Below are positions 37,716-46,008 of a stretch of 64,000 bases of DNA, piece by piece. The stretch lies in assembly GCA_016714975.1 (NCBI GenBank), contig JADKBR010000001.1, positions 682,001 to 746,000 of the forward strand, written 5' to 3'. The notes under the pieces were generated by a model that saw nothing but the letters and a program-made list of their open reading frames with translations, was not told where the DNA came from and searched no databases. A program made the translations under genes and the position numbers. The stretch is from Candidatus Dechloromonas phosphorivorans. Its GTDB lineage: Bacteria; Pseudomonadota; Gammaproteobacteria; Burkholderiales; Rhodocyclaceae. Numbering within the stretch: the stretch's first letter is position 1; each line of letters starts with the position of its first letter.

Positions 37716-37747
37716 CGGATTTCTTCGGGATTGTTCGGGTCAGTCGA

Positions 37748-37966
37748 TCACCACAACCCAAGGCCACGACGACGAGTGTTGAACGCCGAGTTACCACCAA
37801 ACGCGGCAGCACTGCCGTCAATCAACGGACTGAAGCCTTTTAAAACTCGCGCAAGGCTTACCGATGATTTTCTTTGGTCAAACGATTGAATATCTTGCTT
37901 GGTGTCGCCAGACTTACGACAGCCACCATGCAAGTTTTTGTTGAAGGTGGTTAGGTTGATTGCCAT
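37748..37966 (-). CDS. Small hypothetical element protein (72 aa)
   Basis: Starts MAINLTTFNKNLHGG with AGAGG seven bases upstream; basic end FNTRRRGLGLW. It precedes the HTH gene on the same strand. No recognised family. Confidence 0.35.
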   Translation of the reverse strand: MAINLTTFNKNLHGGCRKSGDTKQDIQSFDQRKSSVSLARVLKGFSPLIDGSAAAFGGNSAFNTRRRGLGLW

Positions 37967-38067
37967 TTTGATACCTCTCGACGTAATTGACCTCGGTGCA
38001 ATCAATTGCAAAGACCAATCGTGACATTCCAAATCATAGTCGATAGCTATTAAATGAGCAATCAAAA

Positions 38068-38982
38068 TTACCGACGATAATTTTCCCGCTTTCTTTTCTC
38101 CGCTTCGTTGGCTTGCCGAATCAACCTATCAAACTTTTCCTCGACCCAATCAGGAACATCGTAAAAGCGAGGCTTGTCCTCTCCAGAGCAGCGGCCCAAT
38201 TTGAGACGGGCATCACGAAGACAAGACTCCCATTCAGCGATCTTCATTTGGTTGTCTTTTAACGCCATTGATTCGGCAGGGGTGGGAGGTGTTGATGGCA
38301 TTCCCGTGAAATCTTCGTCGTAGATAAGCAAGTTCTCCAATTCATCTTGAAGCCTATGAAGACGTTCAATGATGAATCTTTCGTAAAATCTGAGACGATG
38401 CTCTCCAGCATGGCGAGATTCCGCATACTGGCGTTCCCAATTCAGTTCAAATCCTCTGGGCCAAGGGGTGTAAGCCCAGAATGTTGTAGAGGAGGGATCG
38501 CTTGTGATGTTTCGCTCACCCGTAATGATTTCCTCGTCAGACCATCCAAGTGTTTTTCTACGTCGCATGGCTGATGGATTTACACCACGGTCTTCTGCCC
38601 ACGCCACAAGAGGGCGACTAACATCATTGAGGCTTAAAACTACGGTGTTGGTTCGCTCTCGTGACTGAGTCTTCTTATCTGCCCAGACAATGTTCTCGTG
38701 GGTATAGCCTTGAAAATTATCCTTGCGGTGAATCGAGGCATCACTGCATGGACGAAAACCCATATGCCGAATGAAATCGGGAAGACTCTCCAACTCTGGG
38801 CACAGATAGGCGTAGGCATTCTTGCAACGTGATTTCATGTTCTCCCAACATGAGCGAGTGCCCTCGAAAACCACATTGCCCACTTGTTTTCGGAATTGAG
38901 CGTAAAGCTCATTGCGGTTCATTAGCCCTGCGGAATACTCTTCTAAAGATTTGATTGCTGCTTCTGGTAATAGCTTTTTCAT
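38068..38982 (-). CDS. HNH/AP2-like mobile-element protein
   Basis: 304 aa. The region CWENMKSRCKNA...FIRHMGFRP...SIHRKDNFQGYTHENIVWAD...QSRERTNT follows the pattern of phage AP2/HNH-like proteins (W-x-MK-RC...DN-GY..EN..W). The central loop is degenerate, so nuclease activity is doubtful and DNA binding more likely. Helical C-terminal part (about 185-304). AAGGAG six bases before the ATG at 38982 favours that start over 39018. Confidence 0.5.
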   Translation of the reverse strand: MKKLLPEAAIKSLEEYSAGLMNRNELYAQFRKQVGNVVFEGTRSCWENMKSRCKNAYAYLCPELESLPDFIRHMGFRPCSDASIHRKDNFQGYTHENIVWADKKTQSRERTNTVVLSLNDVSRPLVAWAEDRGVNPSAMRRRKTLGWSDEEIITGERNITSDPSSTTFWAYTPWPRGFELNWERQYAESRHAGEHRLRFYERFIIERLHRLQDELENLLIYDEDFTGMPSTPPTPAESMALKDNQMKIAEWESCLRDARLKLGRCSGEDKPRFYDVPDWVEEKFDRLIRQANEAEKRKRENYRR

Positions 38983-39075
38983 TTCACTCTCCTTAGATTG
39001 CTCCTTCGGCAGTTTCACGATCCTTTAGGATGTAAGGTTCGAGTTGCAAAGGAGCATCGGGAAAAACCCCGGTGG

Positions 39076-39312
39076 TCACCTGCCAACCGTTTTCGCAACT
39101 TCGAGAGATTGCTGCCGCATCCATGCGCGAACATCATCAGCGGCCCATGCTGTGACACGCTCAGATAATTTAACGGGACGAGGGAATTGCCCTGCCTTAA
39201 CTTTCCGCCATAGGGTCGCTGACGAGAATGGAATGATGTGGGGGACTAACTGCGATTGGCGAACATAGCCCGTGATGGGCAATGCACCCTTGGTGGGTTC
39301 CTGCTTTGACAT
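39076..39312 (-). CDS. AlpA-family phage/island transcriptional regulator
   Basis: 78 aa. The MerR-like winged HTH pattern YVRQSQLVPHIIPFSSATLWR...KAGQFPRPVKLS...AWAADDVRAWM matches AlpA, which activates excision or integrase genes of CP4-57/P4-like elements. AAGGA lies upstream of the ATG. Close to the integrase, as usual. Confidence 0.85.
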   Translation of the reverse strand: MSKQEPTKGALPITGYVRQSQLVPHIIPFSSATLWRKVKAGQFPRPVKLSERVTAWAADDVRAWMRQQSLEVAKTVGR

Positions 39313-39413
39313 TTGCTGATCCTTCGTGGTTGGTTAAGTTTCGCCACGATATCCACAAAGGTCTTGAACGGTTGCCATGGCAAACAAAGAGTCTCCATGG
39401 ATGGTGGATGGCT

Positions 39414-40094
39414 CTACTTGCTGCCAGCCTCCTCCTTGAACCCAATCAGTTTAAGCCCCTCACGAATGCTGTCGTTGATCTTGCTCTTGGAGAAAAAATC
39501 TTTCTCAAGTTCGCCGCAAGTCTTAACGGGCCATTTCTTAGTTGCCTCGTCAATTGCTTCGGCAATCTTGGAACTATTGGGCTTAGTACCCCACGCAAAA
39601 CACTTCTGTTCTTTGGACAACAAGATTGCCAATGCCGCAATCTGCTTGAGTAGCGTCTTCCTACTTGCTGGCGACATGGGCGGCTCATCACCACCTCCCC
39701 CATGTGTAATCGCACTTAAATCCACCGTCAATACGATAAGGTCAGCTACGGTTATTCGCCGCCGAGGAAAGAAAACTGGCACCAGACCCCATGGCTTAAT
39801 ACGTAGGCCACCCGCGATGTACGCCTCGCCGTCGCGTGCAATTTTTATCAACACGTCGGGAACAAGGAACACCGCCCACTCTGGATAATCCTTGTGATCC
39901 TCCCAATCCTCTATATCTGAAGTTTGTGTTTCGCCTTCGTCGCGTTCTGCCCCCCAAAACTCTTCGATGGCAACATAAAGCACACCCTCAATCGCATAAT
40001 TGAGAAGCACGGGAACTGGCAAACTCCACTCAGAGGCCAAATCAGTGATTCGATGGTATTTCTTCTGTAGAAAATGCTTCGCATCATTAGGCAT
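39414..40094 (-). CDS. Hypothetical protein coupled to the integrase
   Basis: 226 aa. The N-terminal segment RITDLASEWSLPVPVLLNYAIEG suggests a small HTH-like element. The middle is beta-rich (VLYVAIEEFW, AYIAGGLRIKPWG) and the C-terminus is helical and basic. ATG 40094 has AAAGGT upstream; a GTG at 40109 would overlap the integrase stop by 4 nt. Proteins of this type sit beside integrases in several proteobacterial islands. Function unknown. Confidence 0.5.
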   Translation of the reverse strand: MPNDAKHFLQKKYHRITDLASEWSLPVPVLLNYAIEGVLYVAIEEFWGAERDEGETQTSDIEDWEDHKDYPEWAVFLVPDVLIKIARDGEAYIAGGLRIKPWGLVPVFFPRRRITVADLIVLTVDLSAITHGGGGDEPPMSPASRKTLLKQIAALAILLSKEQKCFAWGTKPNSSKIAEAIDEATKKWPVKTCGELEKDFFSKSKINDSIREGLKLIGFKEEAGSK

Positions 40095-40105
40095 GTCTGA
40101 ACCTT

Positions 40106-41377
40106 TCACACGGCGGCGAGTTTGAGTGGAACCACGTTAATCGGCTTACCCGTTTCACAAGCATCAATGAATTGAGACAGCAACATAAGTGCCTTCCTGC
40201 GTTCCTCAACGTAATCATGCTGGTCATACACGCCAACAAGACCACCTAAAGAATGATTGAGGCACCTCTCTGCAATCAACAAATCCACTCCAAGTGCCCC
40301 CAAATGACTTCTTGCTGTTGAGCGCAAATCGTGGGGAGTGAAGTGACGGCACTTATCCCCCATGATCTTCTTGCAGAATGTATTGATTGCTGCGTTCAGT
40401 GTTACTGGTTCCATGGTGGCATCGCCAACTGCTTTTTTTCTTGAGCGGATTGGTAAGACGTACCCTGATCCAAAGGCAAGCGATTGGAGTTCCAGAAACC
40501 AAGCAGTGACTTGAGGGGTCATGGGGATCAGGAAATCTTTAACGTCTTCGCCATTGTTCGCCTTCACCTTGCGTCCCTTGATGTTTTCCGCAGGGATCGT
40601 CCAAAGTCTCTTCTCAAAATCAATATGCTCCCACTTTGCCCCAACAAGTTCGCCGATGCGGGTGGCTGTCGAAAGCAGAATCTTGACCATCAGAGCATTC
40701 TGAACACCCATTGCTGGCAACGCTGGCAACAACGCCCTCAACTCAGGCTCGGATAGTTTGATGCGACTCCGACTTGTTGGGCGGGGGCCAATCACAGAGT
40801 TTGACTTGATATGTGCGCTAGGGTCACCTGCAACAACATGCCGCGCAATTCCGTGACCAAACACTTCTCGCAGTGCAATCAAGACAAGCCGGGCAACGTG
40901 ACGTGACTTCACGGTTACACGCTCAACAATATCAACTAAGAGGAGAGGTTCAACCTCACGGGCAGGCATATTCCCGATCAATGGGAACACGTAATCTCTA
41001 AGTTGTTGCCTGCGGCCTTTGATGGTTGCTGTGGCAAGACGGCCCGAAGCCTTCTCCAAATAGTCTTCAGCCAATTGTTGCACCGTCCAAGCGTTTGCAG
41101 TGGTTAGCTTGGCCTTCTTCTTCTCCATGGCAACGTCAGTGCCTCTTTGGATGCTGGCTCGATCTTCAGCAGCGAATCTTCTTCCGTCTGCAAGGGAAAT
41201 GTCTGGGTATCGGCCAATTGTCTTTTCCTTGGCCTTGCCCCCATGCCGGTATCGCAGTACCCAAGACGCCACCCCTGATGGCGAAAGCGTGAATGTGAGA
41301 CCGTCGCCATCAGACTTAGCGACCGGAATACCAGCTTTCATCCACTGCCTAATTTGAACATCTGTCAATTTCCCCAT
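40106..41377 (-). CDS. int: P4-type tyrosine recombinase (integrase)
   Basis: 423 aa. The N-terminal DUF4102 arm-binding domain (GLTFTLSPSGVASWVLRYRHGG, TIGRYPDISLADGR) precedes a core-binding domain (about 95-185) and the catalytic domain. Catalytic residues visible: Arg in TATRIGELVG, HDLRSTAR (His-x-x-Arg), CLNHSLGG (third His position) and the Tyr in VYDQHDY. It appears active. It lies 170 nt from the right end, with GCTACAC repeats in the gap. Confidence 0.92.
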   Translation of the reverse strand: MGKLTDVQIRQWMKAGIPVAKSDGDGLTFTLSPSGVASWVLRYRHGGKAKEKTIGRYPDISLADGRRFAAEDRASIQRGTDVAMEKKKAKLTTANAWTVQQLAEDYLEKASGRLATATIKGRRQQLRDYVFPLIGNMPAREVEPLLLVDIVERVTVKSRHVARLVLIALREVFGHGIARHVVAGDPSAHIKSNSVIGPRPTSRSRIKLSEPELRALLPALPAMGVQNALMVKILLSTATRIGELVGAKWEHIDFEKRLWTIPAENIKGRKVKANNGEDVKDFLIPMTPQVTAWFLELQSLAFGSGYVLPIRSRKKAVGDATMEPVTLNAAINTFCKKIMGDKCRHFTPHDLRSTARSHLGALGVDLLIAERCLNHSLGGLVGVYDQHDYVEERRKALMLLSQFIDACETGKPINVVPLKLAAV

Positions 41378-41398
41378 ACCGCTCTCCGATCACACTGA

Positions 41399-41436
41399 GC
41401 TACACATGCGCCATTCGGCTACACTCTGGGCTACAC
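41399..41436. repeat. Three GCTACAC direct repeats, candidate integrase arm sites
   Basis: Copies at 41399-41405, 41418-41424 and 41430-41436 lie between the integrase start and the right junction. The third shares TGGGCTACAC with 35702-35711 near the left junction, in the same orientation. The placement fits arm-type sites of attP. Confidence 0.5.
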
Positions 41437-41483
41437 ACACTCGCCTTCATGTCATGATACAACATGCGACCGCAAGAAACACA

Positions 41484-41506
41484 AAACCCCGCAACGGCGG
41501 GGCTTT
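41484..41506 (-). terminator. Terminator downstream of zapD, supplied by the element
   Basis: CCCCGC (41487-41492), AACG, GCGGGG (41497-41502). On the minus strand it is followed by TTTT, so it ends the coaE-zapD transcript just inside the element. Confidence 0.7.
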
Positions 41507-41547
41507 CAGCAGGTCTTTAAGATGGCGTGATATGCGGGTGGAGGGCG

Positions 41548-42351
41548 TTACAGATTACAGAAGGTCAGGTCGAAATTCACGTCGCGCTCGGCAACCCTGG
41601 CCTTGAGTTCGCCAACCGGCGGGTTGGTGAAGCGAATGTTGAGGAAGTACTTGTTGGCGCTGACTTCTGGAATGGCCTGCTCGTCAACCTTGACTTCGAC
41701 CCGCACCATCTGCGCCGCCGTCCCGCCCAGATTGAGCTGAAACTGGCCGGCGGTCGCGGTATGGTTCTTCGCGCGTCCACTGGAGCGCAACAGGCGCAGC
41801 ACGATCGCCGCAGCGTCGCGCAGCGGCAAGGGTTGCGTCCATCCGGCAATCGCGTCGCGCCGGATTCCGGGTTCCCGGTGCAACCACCAGTGATAGGACG
41901 GCAGATCGAATTCGCAGACACCGCCGGGTATTGCCGCACGACTCTTGATCCCCATTAGCCAGTCGTTGTCGCGCAGGTACTGACCCATCTTCCCGGTCAT
42001 ACCGAGCAGGGCCGCCGATGAATGCTCGATCTCGTAAAGAGCGCCGGACAGCGCTTCTTCGGAAATCTCGGGGTTATTGCGATAGGCCAGTAGTGTTTGG
42101 CGCTGGCGCTCAAGTTCCTGGATGAGATCCATCTTGAGGTCGGCACGGGCTGCCGTCTCGAGTATCTCGAAAAGCGTGACGAGTGCCGTGTGATGTTCCA
42201 GTTGCCCGTCGCTTTCGGCGAAGTACGCTGTCTTTTCGAACAAATCTTCGAGGCGCAGGAGGGTGCGGATGCGCTCGTTGAAGGGGTATTCGTAGGTGAT
42301 CACGCGCTTTGGGCTTTGACGAGCGGAAAATTGCCCCAATTCTGGAGCCAT
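41548..42351 (-). CDS. zapD: Cell division protein ZapD
   Basis: FtsZ-bundling Z-ring protein. Family homology starts at VITYEYPFNERIRTLLRLEDLF, so a GTG at 42303 may be the true start (251 aa); the upstream ATG at 42351 gives 267 aa. Helical N-terminal domain (about 20-125), beta-rich C-terminal domain with SYHWWLHREPG and the end FDLTFCNL. The last codons probably come from the integrated element, which rebuilt the gene end. Downstream of coaE, as in most betaproteobacteria; yacG has been displaced. Confidence 0.92.
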   Translation of the reverse strand: MAPELGQFSARQSPKRVITYEYPFNERIRTLLRLEDLFEKTAYFAESDGQLEHHTALVTLFEILETAARADLKMDLIQELERQRQTLLAYRNNPEISEEALSGALYEIEHSSAALLGMTGKMGQYLRDNDWLMGIKSRAAIPGGVCEFDLPSYHWWLHREPGIRRDAIAGWTQPLPLRDAAAIVLRLLRSSGRAKNHTATAGQFQLNLGGTAAQMVRVEVKVDEQAIPEVSANKYFLNIRFTNPPVGELKARVAERDVNFDLTFCNL

Positions 42352-42364
42352 CTACGGGCAAACC

Positions 42365-42988
42365 TCAACTGGTTGCGTTAGCTATTTGAGATAACAGGCG
42401 CAGATATTTCCGGTGCAGCTCGGCGACCTGCCCGTCGAGATGCGGCAGATCGCCATCATTGGCCAGCACATCGTCAGCCGCCGCCAGACGTTCTGCACGC
42501 GACGCCTGGGTCGCCAGAATGGCGCGGACTTCGCCTTCGCCTATCCCGTTGCGTGCCATCACGCGGCTGATTTGCAGGTCTTCCGGGCAGTCGACCGCGA
42601 CAATGCGGTGGCAGCGCTCGCGGTAGGCTCCCGACTCAACCAGCAACGGTACAGCGAGGATCACATAGGTGAACCAGCCTCGCGGCAACGCTCGTTCGAC
42701 AACTCGCGAATCATCGGATGCAGAATGGCCTCCAGACGTGCGCGCGCTGCCGGGTCGGCAAAGACCAGTCGGCGCATTCGGCTCCGGTCGAGAGAGCCAT
42801 CAGCAGTGGCCGCTCCTGCACCAAACTTCTTCAAGGAGCGCCGGCATCGCGGCGCCGTTGGCAGCAGTGAGTTCGTGGGCGATGGCGTCGGTATCGACAA
42901 TCGTGATGCCGTGACTAGCGAAACAGTCGGCAGCGGCGCTCTTGCCACTGCCGATCCCGCCGGTCAGACCAACGACGAAATGGCTCAC
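42365..42988 (-). pseudogene. coaE: Dephospho-CoA kinase, reading frame broken twice
   Basis: Last step of CoA synthesis. The GTG start at 42988 gives [22 protein letters not shown] (P-loop). The frame switches near 42833 to [22 protein letters not shown], then near 42670 to FTYVILAVPLLVESGAYRER...DCPEDLQISRVMARNG. All family motifs are present across three frames, each change being a single base. An essential gene is unlikely to be truly dead, so consensus error is probable. Overlaps the SPOR gene stop (GTGA). Confidence 0.85.
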
Positions 42989-43650
42989 TTGCAGTTCAGT
43001 GCCGTCGATTTCGGCACGATACCCGTCGCGTGTTCCAGTATTTCAGTTTTTTTCGCCAGCGGCCCGCGCGCCTCGACCGTAAACTGCGGATCTTTACCGG
43101 TACGGGGAATCAGCTTGGCCGACTTGACCCCCTTCGCCTTCAGTTCTGCGAGCCGCTCCTGCCCGCCCCTCTCATTGGCAAAGACACCCAGCGATATGGC
43201 AAAGCGATAGGCGCCAGTATCGTGAACAACGAACAAGTCATCGACTCCCAGTTCCTTCAACTCCCCCACTTTCTTGTCCGCCTCGGCCTTGCTCGCCTGC
43301 GGCGGCACCAGCACCCACCAGCCAGCGCCCTCCGCCGCCACCGCGCGGCGCTCGACGCGGACACCGGAGAACTTCTCGGCCAGTGTCGATGCCAACTCAT
43401 TGGCCTGGGCACCTGCCAGCCGATCCCAAAGCAGGCACAATTCTTCGGGTTCGGCAGGCTGCTCGGTAGCCCCCTTGGCCGGTGGTGTCTTGCTGCGGCC
43501 AACGATGCGCAGCCGATCGGCCGCCAGTTGCTGTTCGATGCGCCAGGCGTCGGGATTCTCGGGCCGCCCGAAATACCCCTCGACAAATGCGTACAGGAGC
43601 AGGTTGGCCAGAACCAGGAGAAAGACCAGGACCTTCAAGCGCTCAATCAA
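42985..43650 (-). CDS. SPOR-domain membrane protein
   Basis: 221 aa from a TTG at 43650 that overlaps the TrpB2-like stop. One N-terminal membrane helix ([17 protein letters not shown]), a linker, and a C-terminal region resembling SPOR ([24 protein letters not shown] ... [27 protein letters not shown]), which binds denuded septal peptidoglycan. It appears fused to the upstream enzyme in this sequence, but only because one base is missing near 43655. It sits before coaE-zapD, hinting at a division-related cluster. Confidence 0.65.
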   Translation of the reverse strand: MIERLKVLVFLLVLANLLLYAFVEGYFGRPENPDAWRIEQQLAADRLRIVGRSKTPPAKGATEQPAEPEELCLLWDRLAGAQANELASTLAEKFSGVRVERRAVAAEGAGWWVLVPPQASKAEADKKVGELKELGVDDLFVVHDTGAYRFAISLGVFANERGGQERLAELKAKGVKSAKLIPRTGKDPQFTVEARGPLAKKTEILEHATGIVPKSTALNCK

Positions 43651-44978
43651 CCTTGGGCAATGCTTCAGCGATTCGGCGATCGCCTCGGCCGGGTATTCGT
43701 AGTCCTCGAGCTTGCCGGAAAGAAAGCGGTCATAAGAGGCCATGTCGAAATGGCCGTGGCCGGTCAGGTTGAACAGGATGGTCTTCGCCTCGCCAGTCAC
43801 CTTGCACCTGAGCGCTTCGTCGATGGCGGCCCGGATGCCATGGCAGGACTCCGGCGCCGGAATGATGCCCTCGGCGCGGGCGAACTGTACGCCAGCCTCG
43901 AAGGTGGCGACCTGCCATGCAACAACTGCGAAACGAGCGGCGAATCGCCGTGGTAGCGCAAGCCACCGGCGTGGATCCCGGTGGCATGAAGTCGTGACCG
44001 AGGGTATATGCGCATGATCGGCGTGGCAGCCGGAGACGTCGCCGTAGTCGTAGGCATAGGCGCCCTTGGTCAGGGTCGGGCACGAGGTCGGCTCGACGGC
44101 GACGCAGCGCAGGTTGGCCGCGCGCTTGTCGCCGGCCGCCTTGTCGGCGAGGAAGGGAAAAGCGATGCCGCCGAAACTGGAACCGCCTCCGCAGGGCCCG
44201 AAGATCACGTCTGGGTAGAGGCCAATCTTGTCGAACGCTTTTTTTGCTTCGAGGCCGATCACCGTCTGATGCAGCAGCACATGGTTGAGCACCGAGCCCA
44301 GCGTGTAGCAGGTTCCGGGATCGCCAGCGGCTTCCTCGACCGCTTCGGAAATAGCCAGGCCGAGCGAGCCCTGGTTGTCCGGATCGGCGGCGAGTGCGGC
44401 ACGGCCAGCGTTGGTCAGGGTTGGTCGGGCTGGCGAAAACCTCGGCACCCCAAGTCTGCATCATCGAGCGGCGGAACGGTTTCTGCTCGTAACCGACTTT
44501 TGACCATGAAGACCCGCACCGGCAAGCCGAACATCTGCCCGGCGAAGGCAATCGACGAGCCCCACTGGCCAGCGCCGGTTTCCGTGGTCAGGCGCTTGGT
44601 CCCGACCATCTTGTTGTAGAAGGCTTGCGGCACAGCGGAGTTGGGTTTGTGCGAACCGGCCGGCGAAACACCCTCGTACTTGTAGAAGATTTTCGCCGGC
44701 GTGCCCAGCGCCTGCTCGAGGCGCAACGCCCGGCACAGAGGCGACGGACGCCACAACGCATAGATCTGGCGCACCTCTTCGGGAATGGCGATCCAGCGCT
44801 CGGCCGACATTTCCTGCTCGAGGATCGGCATCGGGAAGATGGCGCCCATTTGCTCCGGCGTCACCGGGTTGCCATCGGGAGCGAGCGGCGGGGCCGGCGG
44901 ATTGACCAAGTCAGCGACGACGTTATACCAGTGGCTGGGAATCTCTTCCGGTTCGAGGCTGATGCGTAGCGGTATCAA
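43643..44978 (-). pseudogene. TrpB2-like PLP enzyme (tryptophan synthase beta-like), several frameshifts
   Basis: PLP-dependent beta-type synthase of the TrpB2 group. The TTG start at 44978 has GAGGAA six bases upstream. N-terminal IPSHWYNVVADLVNPP and the PLP-lysine region EGVSPAGSHKPNSAVPQ are in the first frame. Later segments (VGYEQKPFRRSMMQTWGAE; LTNAGRAALAADPDNQG; GPCGGGSSFGG; GIHAGGLRYHGDSPLVSQ; TFEAGVQFARAEGIIPAPES) lie in other frames. At least four single-base indels between 44510 and 43650. The natural end would be LPKVD, overlapping the SPOR start. TrpB2 often acts outside the trp operon. Confidence 0.75.
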
Positions 44979-45175
44979 TTCTTTCCTCAGTACTTTCCGC
45001 AAAAGCGGTAAATTACCCCAAAAGGCCTCGCCGACCAAGGGAAAGCCCCGGAATTTGTCATATCCCGCGGGTCAATCGCGCTCCCTGGCATCTCTCTCCT
45101 GTCGGGAAAGCATTGGCTATTCGGGCTGGCGCCGCTTTTTCCACCTTGGGGGTCGAGTCCGGTCCAGCAAGCGTT

Positions 45176-45868
45176 TCAACACGGTTTCCGTCCCGCCATC
45201 CAGCACTTCACAACGTGCGGAACGACGACGGCAGCACTGCCCCGCAACAAGCGGTATCCGAGCGGCGTATATTCATACTCGGGCGCCACGAAGTATTTCT
45301 CGGCGGAAGTCTTTGCCTCGTCGACAAGGCCTGCCGCCGGATAGACTGACAAGGACGTGCCGATCGTCAGGACTTTTGACGCGCTGGCGAACGCCATAGC
45401 CGCTTCGTCCATGAACCGCACGGCCTCGCCGAACCAGACCACGTCAGGCCGGAGCTGGCTGTTCTGTTCGCAGAGGTGCCCGATGTCGATCACGTCTGAC
45501 GAGCCGATAGATCAAGGACGGATCAACCGAGCTACGCGCATTCAGAATCTCGCCTGGAGATGCATGACGTTCGTTGAGCCGGCACGCTCATGCAGATCAT
45601 CGATGTTCTGCGTAATGACGACAACGTCAAACCGGGTCTCGAGCGCGGCAATCGCGAGGTGTGCGGCGTTTGGCGAAGCGCGCAGGACATCCTTCCGGCG
45701 CTCGTTGTAGAACGCCAGCACTGCTTCGGGATGGGCTTCCCATCCTGCGGGCGAGGCCACCGACTCAATCGAAATACTGATGCCAATAGCCGCCCATGTC
45801 GCGAAAGGTTTTCAGCCGCTCTCGGCACTGACGCCGGCACCTGTAAATACGACAATCTTTTCGCGCAT
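45176..45868 (-). pseudogene. Sir2-family NAD-dependent deacylase, several frameshifts
   Basis: The pieces in order are MREKIVVFTGAGVSAESG (NAD-binding GAG), LAFYNERRKDVLRASPNAAH, FDVVVITQNIDDLHERAGS (TQN-IDxLH), then GEILNARSS in another frame, then DIGHLCEQNSQLRPDVVWFGEAV and SKVLTIGTSLSVYPAAGLV. These make a complete class III (CobB-like) sirtuin without the Cys4 zinc insert. At least three frame changes. Removes acyl groups from protein lysines. Likely functional if the indels are sequencing errors. Confidence 0.75.
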
Positions 45869-46008
45869 CAAGTCCAATAGCCCTGATCCGGCCCGGCAGG
45901 AAACCAAGGGCCAGTCGGGAAGAGTCAACGACAACGAGCGGCGGGCAATCGGCGCAATCCCCGCGCCGTCAGCACCGGAAGCCCCCAGACGTCGTTATTT
46001 GGGGCGCG

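Larger units (their letters stand above)
35623..41565. mobile_element. ~5.9-kb integrative element inserted at the 3' end of zapD
   Basis: Bounded by the two zapD 3' copies. It carries a P4-type tyrosine integrase next to the right end, an AlpA-like regulator, an HNH/AP2-like protein, a terminase-small-subunit-like HTH protein and unknown genes, all on the minus strand. Both ends contain TGGGCTACAC (35702-35711, 41427-41436), with two more GCTACAC copies at the right end, plausible integrase arm sites. The interior is visibly richer in A/T than the flanks. No capsid, conjugation or replication gene was recognised. Confidence 0.8.

Noticed and set aside
35623..41565. Element as a complete prophage
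   Set aside because: No capsid, portal, tail or lysis genes and only ~5.9 kb.
42985..44448. Apparent fusion of a TrpB2-like enzyme with a SPOR domain
   Set aside because: One missing base near 43655 removes the natural LPKVD stop; the SPOR gene has its own overlapping TTG start.
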